64,000 nucleotides of DNA from Crocinitomicaceae bacterium (GTDB lineage Bacteria > Bacteroidota > Bacteroidia > Flavobacteriales_D > Crocinitomicaceae): assembly GCA_029254025.1 (NCBI GenBank), contig JAQWYK010000049.1, forward strand, positions 1 through 64,000, in the 5' to 3' direction. Positions 28,801-35,913 of this stretch are shown piece by piece. Numbering within the stretch: position 1 is the first letter of the stretch; each line of letters starts with the position of its first letter. A program made the position numbers and the translations under genes. The notes below the pieces were generated by a model. The model ran no database searches and was not told the origin of the DNA. It saw only the letters and a list, made by a program, of their open reading frames with translations.

Positions 28801-29339
28801 GCGTGTTTTTGAAAGATGATTGTTTAGGATCCTGGGCGCAGCGCAAAACTATTCGAGGGAATACATTATCTCCCTTGGTCGAGACAAGCTCTTGGACACC
28901 GAGTACACCAGAGGATTGGACGACCGTGCACATGACGAATGTGACGAGTAGCTTCTTCACGGGTGATCTTCAAGTTAAATTTCAATTTGAAAACGATGGT
29001 GGAAACAATTTTTACTTAGACGACATCAATATTTATCAGGGAAATCCTTCTAATGATATTGTTTCAATAGAGGAAGTTGAGAGTTCTGAGACTTACTTTA
29101 CTATTTATCCGAACCCGTCAGATGGTGAGTTGAATATTGAATTCACACCAGAAATGGCTGGATCGGTGCAAATACAGCTTATGGATGTGAACGGTAAATT
29201 GATTCAACAGCACTTCATTTACGCTACTACCGGAAGTAATTTAGTCTTGGTAGATGCTAAGGATATTGCACCAGGAATGTATTTTATAAATATGATTCAG
29301 CAAGGTGTAAGGGCAACCGAAAAATTAGTTATTCGATAA
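25824..29339 (+). CDS. Secreted subtilisin-like (S8) serine protease with T9SS type A sorting domain
   Basis: 1171-residue exported peptidase. Signal peptide MYKIISCALVCALQTVFSFG. The S8 catalytic triad is readable: Asp in VMMQDDGYIG (about Asp232), His in DNHGDHVGGT (about His265), Ser in FTGTSMSCPGVSG (about Ser431), and the oxyanion Asn in FSAGNNGG (about Asn351). After the protease come a Kre9-like/Ig-like domain (YPNGGESFNPGSSVVIRW), an FN3-like module (SLMLTWNPVSGADTYEV), a PKD domain (FPGGTPSIATGTSPQVCYS), a MAM-like sandwich ending FYLDDINIYQG, and a type A sorting domain (IYPNPSDGELNIEF, PGMYFINM, EKLVIR). Its 3' end overlaps a convergent PrcB-like lipoprotein gene by 11 nt. Confidence 0.92.
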   Translation: MYKIISCALVCALQTVFSFGQILNLKSGVYDLTEYPQLTAQAFSENPYGIISFTQLPSSADKERLAAQGITLMGYLPTNSFYAYFSRLPAAEVSASFHIQRIVAIEESFKLSAMLVRNELPHWAFYGDTHVEIIAEYFSNKQPESLIEGLTKQGLQVIQHDEVNYTFLIRVPKNALAQIYKIPAFKYFETPNPPGEPENLPGRTSHRSNTLFSFADNGLKYRGDGVKVMMQDDGYIGPHIDFAGRIDQTDCNPCSTSPDDNHGDHVGGTIMGAGNRNPSNRGMAHGVELLVYNAANSNYGDVPNLYTNDDVFITSKSYSDGCNSGYSSLTRSLDQQVRLYPSLVHVFSAGNNGGDDCGYGAGSGWGNITGGHKSGKNVIAVGNLTNSGNLAGSSSRGPATDGRIKPDICGVGTAVNSTIYGNQYASFTGTSMSCPGVSGTIAQLLEAYRDLNAGANPDAALMKGSVLNTADDFGNPGPDYKYGWGSINARRAFDVFKNQTYQSGSVANGGSNVHTISVPANVKQLRVMVNWMDYEGSTSAGIALVNDIDMTMTDPSLTVYEPLVLDPTPTVAALDALAVPGEDHLNNMEQIVVNNPVTGAYEVTIDGFAIPEGPQAYYLIYSFEMDDIIVTYPNGGESFNPGSSVVIRWDAPEGTDLFTLSFSADNGVSWDVIGSAAADARLFSWFIPNGTLTHEGLIQIERAGVQGQSGAEFSVIGTPTAFSLQWVCPDSLMLTWNPVSGADTYEVSMLGARYMDSLMTVSDTSAIIHMSAAQEAWFAVKSRNNLGAIGERAIAIEKMVGEFGCLWSAPYAAFDIDCESAGEHYCFSLSDQSENTDNTASVTWYFPGGTPSIATGTSPQVCYSAPGDYDVAMVVDNGFGVDSIYQVNYIKVIPTGTLPYYESFENHTSFVNNDAWESVSVGIGPSAFAISTNASLLGDKSARLQNFGQPNGAIDELISGPIDLSVLSATDNVTLSFRYAYRKRNETNDEWLRVFLKDDCLGSWAQRKTIRGNTLSPLVETSSWTPSTPEDWTTVHMTNVTSSFFTGDLQVKFQFENDGGNNFYLDDINIYQGNPSNDIVSIEEVESSETYFTIYPNPSDGELNIEFTPEMAGSVQIQLMDVNGKLIQQHFIYATTGSNLVLVDAKDIAPGMYFINMIQQGVRATEKLVIR

Positions 29340-29814
29340 ATTCTAGTTGAACTGGAAGGGTGGGTTTTTCCAGTGACACAATAACATATGGTTGTGTCAT
29401 AACGGTAGAGGCCGGCCCTTTCGGGGCATGTTTTTTTGCCTGAACGAATAACGTGTCGTTACGAGTGAGTATGTTTTCAATGGAAATCTCATGTCCTCCA
29501 GAACCGCGGACATCGTCGAAGATGAATAGTAACGCCGAACCGGTGTAGAAATCTTTTTTCGGAAGTTTTGTAGTATCAATTTCTACGTTGATGCGATTCA
29601 TTTTTTCAACGAGTGCAAGAGATGAAGCGTGTTCATATGCAGCGTAAAGACCAGAAGCGATGTTTTCTTCGCCAGCTCCGTACAAATTTCCTTTTTGTAA
29701 TACTACGAAAGAAACCGTCATTGACGAGGTGGCAAGCTGGGTTTTCCCAGTTTTGCAGCTGAACGTCAAAAGCAGGCAAACGATTGAAAAGAGAATATAG
29801 GAAATGGATTTCAT
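29329..29814 (-). CDS. PrcB-like lipoprotein
   Basis: 161 residues from the ATG at 29814, chosen because it begins a lipoprotein signal (MKSISYILFSIVCLLLTFSC). The open frame extends to 29847. The mature part resembles the PrcB C-terminal domain: PKKDFYTGSALLFIFDD, then GSGGHEISIENI, then VQAKKHAPKGPASTVMTQPY and VIVSLEKP. These match the family pattern of a buried strand, a tGGysi.i segment and a tsPyhvv strand. PrcB was described as part of the dentilisin protease complex in Treponema. This gene lies tail-to-tail with a subtilisin-like protease. Domain assignment is by eye. Confidence 0.62.
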   Translation of the reverse strand: MKSISYILFSIVCLLLTFSCKTGKTQLATSSMTVSFVVLQKGNLYGAGEENIASGLYAAYEHASSLALVEKMNRINVEIDTTKLPKKDFYTGSALLFIFDDVRGSGGHEISIENILTRNDTLFVQAKKHAPKGPASTVMTQPYVIVSLEKPTLPVQLEFIE

Positions 29815-29986
29815 GTTTTTTAGTGACAAGATATGAAATTTCTTCAATGTTGAGTAACCTATTCACTCCTGCGAAAAAGATCCATAATATTAGCGACCCA
29901 CTAAAAAGATGTTAGAAAATCGACGAGTCAAGAGAAGAGTTCGTAATAATTTGTAGTTTTAACTGAACGCAATAAAGACCTGTTAC

Positions 29987-30526
29987 ATGAATTTTTATTT
30001 TAGCACAATCGTAGCAGCACTATTATTGGTGAGCTGTGGAGAACAACCAGAAGAACTGAATGTTATGGAGGAATTGGATAGAACAACAAAAGAGGGGGTT
30101 GAAATTGATTCTACTCCAAGAGTGACGGGTATAGGAGGAATATTTTTTATCTCGGATGACCCAAAAGCGTCGAAGGAATGGTACGCTCAAAATTTGGGAT
30201 TAAAGGTCAACGAATGGGGTTCTAGTTTTGAGTCGAGAAACGCAAACCGACCTGAAGAAATCAATTACCTACAATGGAGTCCGTTTGAGAAAGGAAGTGA
30301 ATACTTGGACCCCTCGAAAAAAGAGTTTATGATCAATTATCGTGTACACGATTTGGAAGGTTTATTAGTGAAATTAAAAGCCAATGGGGTTACCATTTTG
30401 GACGAAGTAGCGACCTATGATTATGGTAAGTTTGTGCACATCATGGACAACGAAGGAAACAAGATTGAGTTATGGGAACCTATTGATTCAGTCTTCACTG
30501 CTATGGGTGGAGAAACAACGAAGTAA
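29987..30526 (+). CDS. VOC (glyoxalase-like) domain lipoprotein
   Basis: 179 residues. An N-terminal lipoprotein signal (STIVAALLLVSC) is followed by a single glyoxalase/bleomycin-resistance-type domain. It begins GIGGIFFISDDPKASKEWYAQNLGL and ends GKFVHIMDNEGNKIELWEP, the usual terminal metal-ligand glutamate strand. VOC proteins bind a metal and small substrates; the reaction here is unknown. Lipoprotein localisation is unusual for this mostly cytoplasmic family. Confidence 0.82.
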   Translation: MNFYFSTIVAALLLVSCGEQPEELNVMEELDRTTKEGVEIDSTPRVTGIGGIFFISDDPKASKEWYAQNLGLKVNEWGSSFESRNANRPEEINYLQWSPFEKGSEYLDPSKKEFMINYRVHDLEGLLVKLKANGVTILDEVATYDYGKFVHIMDNEGNKIELWEPIDSVFTAMGGETTK

Positions 30527-30540
30527 TTCGAAGGTAAATA

Positions 30541-30567
30541 AAAAAGGAAAGCTTAGCTTCCCTTTTT
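30541..30567. terminator. Bidirectional terminator between VOC and rocD genes
   Basis: Hairpin with arms 30541-30552 and 30556-30567 and a 3-nt loop. It has A-run on the left and T-run on the right, so it works for both converging genes. The single A-C mismatch on the plus strand is a G-U pair on the minus strand. Confidence 0.75.
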
Positions 30568-30589
30568 ATAAAATGATAAGGTATTCTGC

Positions 30590-31870
30590 TTAACGTTTGA
30601 ACTCCATCAATGTTTTTTCAATGATAGCTACACATTCTAAAAGTTGTGCTTCTGTCATGACCAATGGCGGAGCAAATCGAATGATGTTTCCATGGGTTGG
30701 TTTCGCTAATAAGCCATTTTTTTTCAACGCTACACATATGTTCCAAGCTGTTTCACTTTCTGGGGTGTCATTTATTAAGATGGCGTTTAATAATCCTTTT
30801 CCACGTACCGAATTGACCAAGTCCGTGCCTTCAATGATGCGGTTCATTTCTTTTCTGAATAGATTTCCGAGTACACGGGCATTTTTAGTTAACTGCTCGT
30901 CTTTAACAACATCTAATGCAGCCAGGGCTACTTTTGCAGCAACGGGATTCCCACCAAAGGTAGAGCCATGTTGACCAGGTTTAATCACCGCCATAATTTC
31001 ATCGTCTGCAAGTACAGCTGATACAGGATATGCTCCCCCGGACAAGGCTTTTCCTAAAATCAAAATGTCTGGTTTACTGTAGGTTGCTTGTTGCTCGCAA
31101 TGGTTTTCACACGAACAATTTCCACATACTGCTAATAAGCTTCCTGTGCGTGCAATTCCAGTCTGTACTTCATCGGCTATAAAGAGTACGCCATTTTCTG
31201 TACATAATTTTCGTGCTGTTGCGATATAGTCCTCGGAAGGCGTATAGACTCCTGCTTCCCCTTGAATAGGCTCTACTAGGAAGCCAGCTACATTTTCTGT
31301 TTTTAATGCTTCCGCTAACGCATTCAAGTCATTATAAGGAATTCGAATGAATCCAGGAGTGAAAGGGCCGAAGTTTCTACGCGCTGTTTCATCGTTAGAA
31401 AACGAAACAATGGTAGTTGTTCTTCCATGGAAATTGTTTTCACAAACGATTATTTTTGCTTGGTCTTCAGCAATTCCTTTTTTCTCGTAAGCCCATTTTC
31501 GACAGAGTTTAATTGCTGTTTCAACGGCCTCTGCTCCCGTGTTCATCGGAAGTACTTTATCAAAATTGAAGTATTCGGTAACGTATTTTTCGTAAGGCCC
31601 CAGCGCATCGTTGTAAAACGCTCGAGATGTTAACGTAAGCGTTTCAGCTTGTGCTTTCATGGCACCTACGATTTTCGGATGACAATGACCTTGATTCACT
31701 GCGGAATAAGCAGAAAGAAAATCGAAATATCGTTTTCCTTCCACATCCCAAACATACACACCTTCACCTTTTGCCAAGACAACTGGTAATGGATGGTAGT
31801 TGTGCGCGCCGTGCTTGTCTTCCAGCCCCATTAATTGCGCTGAGGACATTTTTTCAAGTGTTGAACTCAT
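30590..31870 (-). CDS. rocD: Ornithine aminotransferase
   Basis: PLP-dependent class III aminotransferase converting ornithine and 2-oxoglutarate to glutamate semialdehyde (P5C) and glutamate. It is 426 residues from the ATG at 31870 (MSSTLEKMSSAQ). The frame is open 26 codons further but those residues do not look like protein of this family. Motifs: HNYHPLPVVLAKGEG, MNTGAEAVETAIKLCRKW, NNFHGRTTTIVSFSND, VEPIQGEAGV, and the PLP lysine in LILGKALSGGAYPVS. Together with proline dehydrogenase elsewhere in the window it feeds the P5C pool. A perfect palindrome lies just upstream. Confidence 0.9.
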   Translation of the reverse strand: MSSTLEKMSSAQLMGLEDKHGAHNYHPLPVVLAKGEGVYVWDVEGKRYFDFLSAYSAVNQGHCHPKIVGAMKAQAETLTLTSRAFYNDALGPYEKYVTEYFNFDKVLPMNTGAEAVETAIKLCRKWAYEKKGIAEDQAKIIVCENNFHGRTTTIVSFSNDETARRNFGPFTPGFIRIPYNDLNALAEALKTENVAGFLVEPIQGEAGVYTPSEDYIATARKLCTENGVLFIADEVQTGIARTGSLLAVCGNCSCENHCEQQATYSKPDILILGKALSGGAYPVSAVLADDEIMAVIKPGQHGSTFGGNPVAAKVALAALDVVKDEQLTKNARVLGNLFRKEMNRIIEGTDLVNSVRGKGLLNAILINDTPESETAWNICVALKKNGLLAKPTHGNIIRFAPPLVMTEAQLLECVAIIEKTLMEFKR

Positions 31871-31901
31871 AGTTTGTATATTTAAATAATAAAGGTTGCC
31901 A

Positions 31902-31918
31902 CAAATTGAAGCAATTTG
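31902..31918. promoter_or_regulatory. Perfect palindrome upstream of rocD (possible operator)
   Basis: Inverted repeat caaattg-aag-caatttg, 7-bp arms with a 3-nt spacer, 32-48 nt before the rocD start and so near its promoter. The symmetry suits a dimeric regulator, but nothing identifies which one. It may be chance in AT-rich DNA. Confidence 0.3.
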
Positions 31919-32196
31919 GATCCTCGTTTCGGGAGAGCAATCATCCAAAGCAAAGATAGTCTTTCCTTTTGAAACTAAAAGAATGCTCTGGATAAAACTT
32001 CAATAGTATACTTCGAATTCCAAAAAGCAATCTAAACTCAAAATTCCAAACTCCATCCAGCTGAATATTTTTTTTATTTTTACATGTCACGAAATTCGAT
32101 TCATCCGTTAAGTAAGTATTTGAAATCGATTGCTCGAAGTTTGTGAGACGGCGAAAGGTGAAAACCATGTCCGTCCGTAATAATACAAGAACTAGT

Positions 32197-34041
32197 ATGA
32201 AGTATATTTTCTCTTATCTCTTTTTCCTTTTTACCATTAACGTCTCGGCACAAATTGATGGCATTACGCGTGTTCGAATGGATACAACAATGGCGTTTTC
32301 GGGGCTGGAAATACTAGATAGCGTCGTCCAAGACAAACGCATCGTCTTAACAGGAGAAAACCATCAATTTAATGTTACGAACAACGTGTTGAAATTCAAC
32401 CTTATTCTTTACCTCTATGAAAAGGGATTTCGTTATTTCGTGCTGGAATTTGGTCAGGGAATAGGGTATTTGGCGAATCAATATGTCACGGAAGGAGACG
32501 AAGAAGCGATCGACATCTTAGACGCTGGAACGCCAGACTATGTACCTAATTATTTGAGTGATTTGTTGTTTCCATTGCGAGAATTTAACAAAGACAAAGC
32601 ACCCGAAGACCAGGTGAAAATTGTAGGTGCGGATTTGACGCGTTACCCAATTTATTCCTTGCGTGCAATGGCGCGAATCATTCAACAGTCCAATTGTGAA
32701 AAGGATTTGGCACTATTTTACGAGGACATTAATGTCGTGGCTTCTGCGCGTCCAACTAATGATCGATTAGGTTTTACGGGAAGAATTCAAAACCTGGAGG
32801 ATTTCGACATCAAAGCGGGTTTTAAATCCTATCAAAATCGATTATTTGAGTTGTCTGTGCGAAATCTTATTTCCGATTTCTATAAGGATACTATTCGTTT
32901 TGAGCGAGCACTTGGACATGATTACGCAGATTTTAAGTTTTTATTGGATGAATTAAAGACGACAGTAGAATGGTATAAGCGGGATAATGTGGTCATTCAA
33001 TCACATGTTGATCGAGAACGTCATTTAGAAAAGCGTATACTAGGTATATTTGAAAACGATTCTATGGCGAAGGTTGCAGGTCAATTTGGGCGATGTCATG
33101 TGCGGCTTTCAGATTTCGATCAAGACTGTTATGCATTTGATATGATTTCAGTTACAGAACGGTTACAAAAGCATGAATTACTCGAAGATAAACTGTTCAT
33201 TCTCCCTATTTTTTACACGTTTTTAAAGTCGGAAGTGCACTTCGAAAAGTCGGCGACTACCTATTCACAAAAAGAGTTGATTCATAATGATGCGGTATTC
33301 TTGTACGATACAGAAAAAGAGTGGTTTACCTTTGATGGAGAGGTTGAAGTTCCGCGTTACGTGTTAATTAACACCTTCACGCCGTATGCTGAAACCGATC
33401 ACATGTTGCCAGCACAAGAAAGTAGTACTGCTTACCGTGGAGTTGCAGAAGAGGGACATACCACTTTTCTTGTACAACCGCGTTATTTTGACGTGAGTGT
33501 GAATGATGATTTTGGTGTGGAACTGTTACAGACACAACAACTCTTTTATGGATTTAACTTCACGACTGTATTTGCACAAGGTGGTCGCTATGGGCTGGGC
33601 GCATCCTTTATGCCTCCGCGCACCGTAAACAATGATTCGGTAGCTTGGAGGTATACGAATTGGAATATACCTGTTACACTGGGATATACTTGGCTGTATC
33701 GTTCTTGGATTTCCTTGTATTCAAATGTGATGACGGACATCGGTTTTGCAAAGGTGCGTGAGGACCGGGGCTTATTGAACTCAGGATTTACGTATGATTT
33801 TGAGAAAAACCGTGCGATTTATCGCAATCCGTATTTTACGTTCAATGGAATTGCAGGTATTCAGTTCAAGTTCAAATCAGTTTCCATATTCAGTGAAGTA
33901 GGGTACGGGTTTGATGTTACCCATGCGAAATGGCGGAATAAAGGTATTCTACCCAATTCTACTGGGCAGAAATTTGACCAGCTATTTTACCGTTTTGGAT
34001 TGTCATTTTATTACCGAGATCGAGTGGGGAGTAGGTTTTAA
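32197..34041 (+). CDS. Erythromycin-esterase-like domain protein with C-terminal barrel-like region
   Basis: 614 residues from the ATG at 32197, chosen because it starts a Sec signal peptide (KYIFSYLFFLFTINVSAQ); the frame is open upstream to a GTG at 32143. Residues about 35-420 resemble the erythromycin esterase-like (EreA/TIKI-related) superfamily: KRIVLTGENHQFN matches the GE.xH motif, GFRYFVLEFGQG the following strand, and GQFGRCHVRLSD a later conserved histidine. From about residue 428 (nt 33481) to the end the sequence alternates polar and hydrophobic/aromatic residues with short turns and ends FYYRDRVGSRF, as an outer-membrane beta-barrel would. Function unknown. Confidence 0.65.
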   Translation: MKYIFSYLFFLFTINVSAQIDGITRVRMDTTMAFSGLEILDSVVQDKRIVLTGENHQFNVTNNVLKFNLILYLYEKGFRYFVLEFGQGIGYLANQYVTEGDEEAIDILDAGTPDYVPNYLSDLLFPLREFNKDKAPEDQVKIVGADLTRYPIYSLRAMARIIQQSNCEKDLALFYEDINVVASARPTNDRLGFTGRIQNLEDFDIKAGFKSYQNRLFELSVRNLISDFYKDTIRFERALGHDYADFKFLLDELKTTVEWYKRDNVVIQSHVDRERHLEKRILGIFENDSMAKVAGQFGRCHVRLSDFDQDCYAFDMISVTERLQKHELLEDKLFILPIFYTFLKSEVHFEKSATTYSQKELIHNDAVFLYDTEKEWFTFDGEVEVPRYVLINTFTPYAETDHMLPAQESSTAYRGVAEEGHTTFLVQPRYFDVSVNDDFGVELLQTQQLFYGFNFTTVFAQGGRYGLGASFMPPRTVNNDSVAWRYTNWNIPVTLGYTWLYRSWISLYSNVMTDIGFAKVREDRGLLNSGFTYDFEKNRAIYRNPYFTFNGIAGIQFKFKSVSIFSEVGYGFDVTHAKWRNKGILPNSTGQKFDQLFYRFGLSFYYRDRVGSRF

Positions 34042-34089
34042 ATGTGCATCATGAGATCGATTCATTCGAAACCTGAAACCTTTCGACAT

Positions 34090-34125
34090 AAAAAAAGCGC
34101 AGTCATTAGGGCTGCGCTTTTTTTT
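34090..34125. terminator. Strong bidirectional terminator
   Basis: Stem aaaaaagcgcag / ctgcgctttttt with a 9-nt loop, flanked by A- and T-runs. It serves the plus-strand gene ending at 34041 and the minus-strand gene ending at 34140. Confidence 0.85.
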
Positions 34126-34139
34126 GTGAACGATATTGA

Positions 34140-34562
34140 TTATGCAGGAATCAAGTGTGTTTCGTTACCTTCAGAATCTGTTAACCACAATTCTTTGTTT
34201 TTCAAGCGTAAGATTTTAGTTGAGTCTGTAACAGAAAAACCTCCAACTGAAAAAGTAATCAAAATAGACTCTTTGTCATCACTGAATTCCCAAGTTCCCT
34301 CAGTAGTTTGAGAAAATCCTCCACCAGCAGCAATTGCGATGAAATTACCGTCTTTAACAAATTCCCAAGTAGACTCGTCTCCAGAAGCAGGGGTACTTTC
34401 TGTACCATTTGCATCTACATATTTTTCTACTTTCCAAACACCCGCTAAACGTGTTTTCTTCGGAAGTAAAGAGATTGCAGGACCTTCTTCGTACTTACCA
34501 CATGAACCCAAAACAAATGCAAAAGCTAACAATGCAAATGAAAATAATTTTAACGATTTCAT
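34140..34562 (-). CDS. Lipocalin-like lipoprotein
   Basis: 140 residues. The lipoprotein signal ends LGSCGKYEEGP. The mature part begins LAGVWKVEKYV and alternates short strands (STWEFVKDGNFI, TTEGTWEFSDDKESI, TKILRLKNKELWLT), the pattern of the Bacteroidota lipocalin-like family. No ligand can be named. A TATATTCG box, one base off the -7 consensus, lies upstream (complement of cgaatata around 34586). Confidence 0.75.
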   Translation of the reverse strand: MKSLKLFSFALLAFAFVLGSCGKYEEGPAISLLPKKTRLAGVWKVEKYVDANGTESTPASGDESTWEFVKDGNFIAIAAGGGFSQTTEGTWEFSDDKESILITFSVGGFSVTDSTKILRLKNKELWLTDSEGNETHLIPA

Positions 34563-34756
34563 AATTTTTTCTTTTTAATTTGAAGCGAATATAGATGTAA
34601 TTCTTACATTTCGAAAATATTAAAGATTATTTAACATGCTAACTTCGACTTTCTAACCTTCTCACTTTTCTTATTTTCAACTTTCCAACTCCAATGAGTT
34701 GTTAACATCTCACACAAGTTTTCAAAAGTCGTAGTGACTCAAAACATTGAATTCCC

Positions 34757-34764
34757 TATTTTTG
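34757..34764 (+). promoter_or_regulatory. Bacteroidota -7 element (TATTTTTG) of folD
   Basis: Exact TAnnTTTG match ending 16 nt before the folD ATG. No TTG with correct spacing. Confidence 0.55.
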
Positions 34765-34780
34765 CACAAAATTCTTCGCT

Positions 34781-35653
34781 ATGCAATTATTGGACGGTAA
34801 GGCAACATCTGAAGCTATTCGACAAGAGTTAATGAAAGCAGTGCAAAAGCGCCGTGAAAACGGGCAGAAAATTCCGCACCTTGCCGCTGTAATTGTTGGA
34901 AATGATGGAGGATCGCTCACCTATGTTGGAGCCAAAGTGCGTGCATGTCAGGAAATTGGTTTTGATAGCACGTTGATCCAATTGCCCGAAGAATTATCCG
35001 AAGAAGCGTTGTTGCAGAAGGTGGAAGAATTGAACAATAATCCCCAAATCGATGGTTTTATCGTACAGTTGCCACTTCCGAAACATATGGATGAGAAAAA
35101 AGTCACCTTGGCGATTGACCCCAAGAAAGACGTGGATGGCTTTCATCCATTGAACTTAGGGAACATGGTGTTGGATTTACCCGGTTTTTTACCGGCAACT
35201 CCAGCAGGAATGTTAGAGTTATTTAAACGCTACAACATTGAAACTTCTGGTAAGCATTGTGTGGTGATTGGCCGAAGTCATATTGTTGGTTCCCCAATGA
35301 GTATCATGATGGGTAGGAACGCCTCTCCTGGAAATTGCACCGTAACATTGACCCACAGCCGTACCAAAAACTTAAAAGAAATAACCCTTCAAGCAGACAT
35401 CATTATTACTGCCATCGGGAAGCCCGGATTTTTGACTGCAGATATGGTCAAAGAAGGGACGGTTGTAATGGATGTGGGTATTACACGCGTAGCAGATGCT
35501 ACCCGAAAATCAGGATACAAGCTATACGGCGATGTTGATTTCGAAAATGTAGCTCCTAAATGTTCCTATATCACACCTGTGCCTGGCGGAGTAGGGCCGA
35601 TGACCATTGTATCACTGATGATGAATACGTTGAAGGCGATGGAGTTGAAGTAA
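34781..35653 (+). CDS. folD: Bifunctional methylene-THF dehydrogenase / methenyl-THF cyclohydrolase
   Basis: 290-residue one-carbon enzyme interconverting 5,10-methylene-, methenyl- and 10-formyl-tetrahydrofolate with NADP. The catalytic lysine is in [15 protein letters not shown], the substrate loop is [13 protein letters not shown], then [15 protein letters not shown], the Rossmann motif [13 protein letters not shown], and the terminal [18 protein letters not shown]. All catalytic positions look intact. Confidence 0.95.
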   Translation: MQLLDGKATSEAIRQELMKAVQKRRENGQKIPHLAAVIVGNDGGSLTYVGAKVRACQEIGFDSTLIQLPEELSEEALLQKVEELNNNPQIDGFIVQLPLPKHMDEKKVTLAIDPKKDVDGFHPLNLGNMVLDLPGFLPATPAGMLELFKRYNIETSGKHCVVIGRSHIVGSPMSIMMGRNASPGNCTVTLTHSRTKNLKEITLQADIIITAIGKPGFLTADMVKEGTVVMDVGITRVADATRKSGYKLYGDVDFENVAPKCSYITPVPGGVGPMTIVSLMMNTLKAMELK

Positions 35654-35913
35654 GGTGAGTTCCGAGCGCAGAGCATAGAACCTCGCTGCCCCCGGTACAC
35701 GCTCCTTGGTCACGCACTTGGTCAGCGGGACTCAGCATTTTATTGATTTTTCTCCTACAATTAAAAAACGAACCCTCAGCCCAAGTGATTTTTCAAAACG
35801 ACGATAGGAGTGAATGAAAAATTGTATCGTGGTAGCAATCCAATGTAGAATTGATCAACTGTCTTGATTGACTAATTAACAATATTGTCCAATTGATTAA
35901 TTATCTTAGCGGC
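35654..35913. other. 260-nt gap with GC-rich patch
   Basis: The left part (about 35655-35738) is much richer in G and C than its surroundings and contains the direct repeat cttggtca twice, 12 nt apart. A short inverted repeat (cgctg ... cagcg) brackets it. The right part is AT-rich and holds a near-consensus TATCTTAG box (35902-35909) just before the next gene. No coding sequence was seen. Confidence 0.4.
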
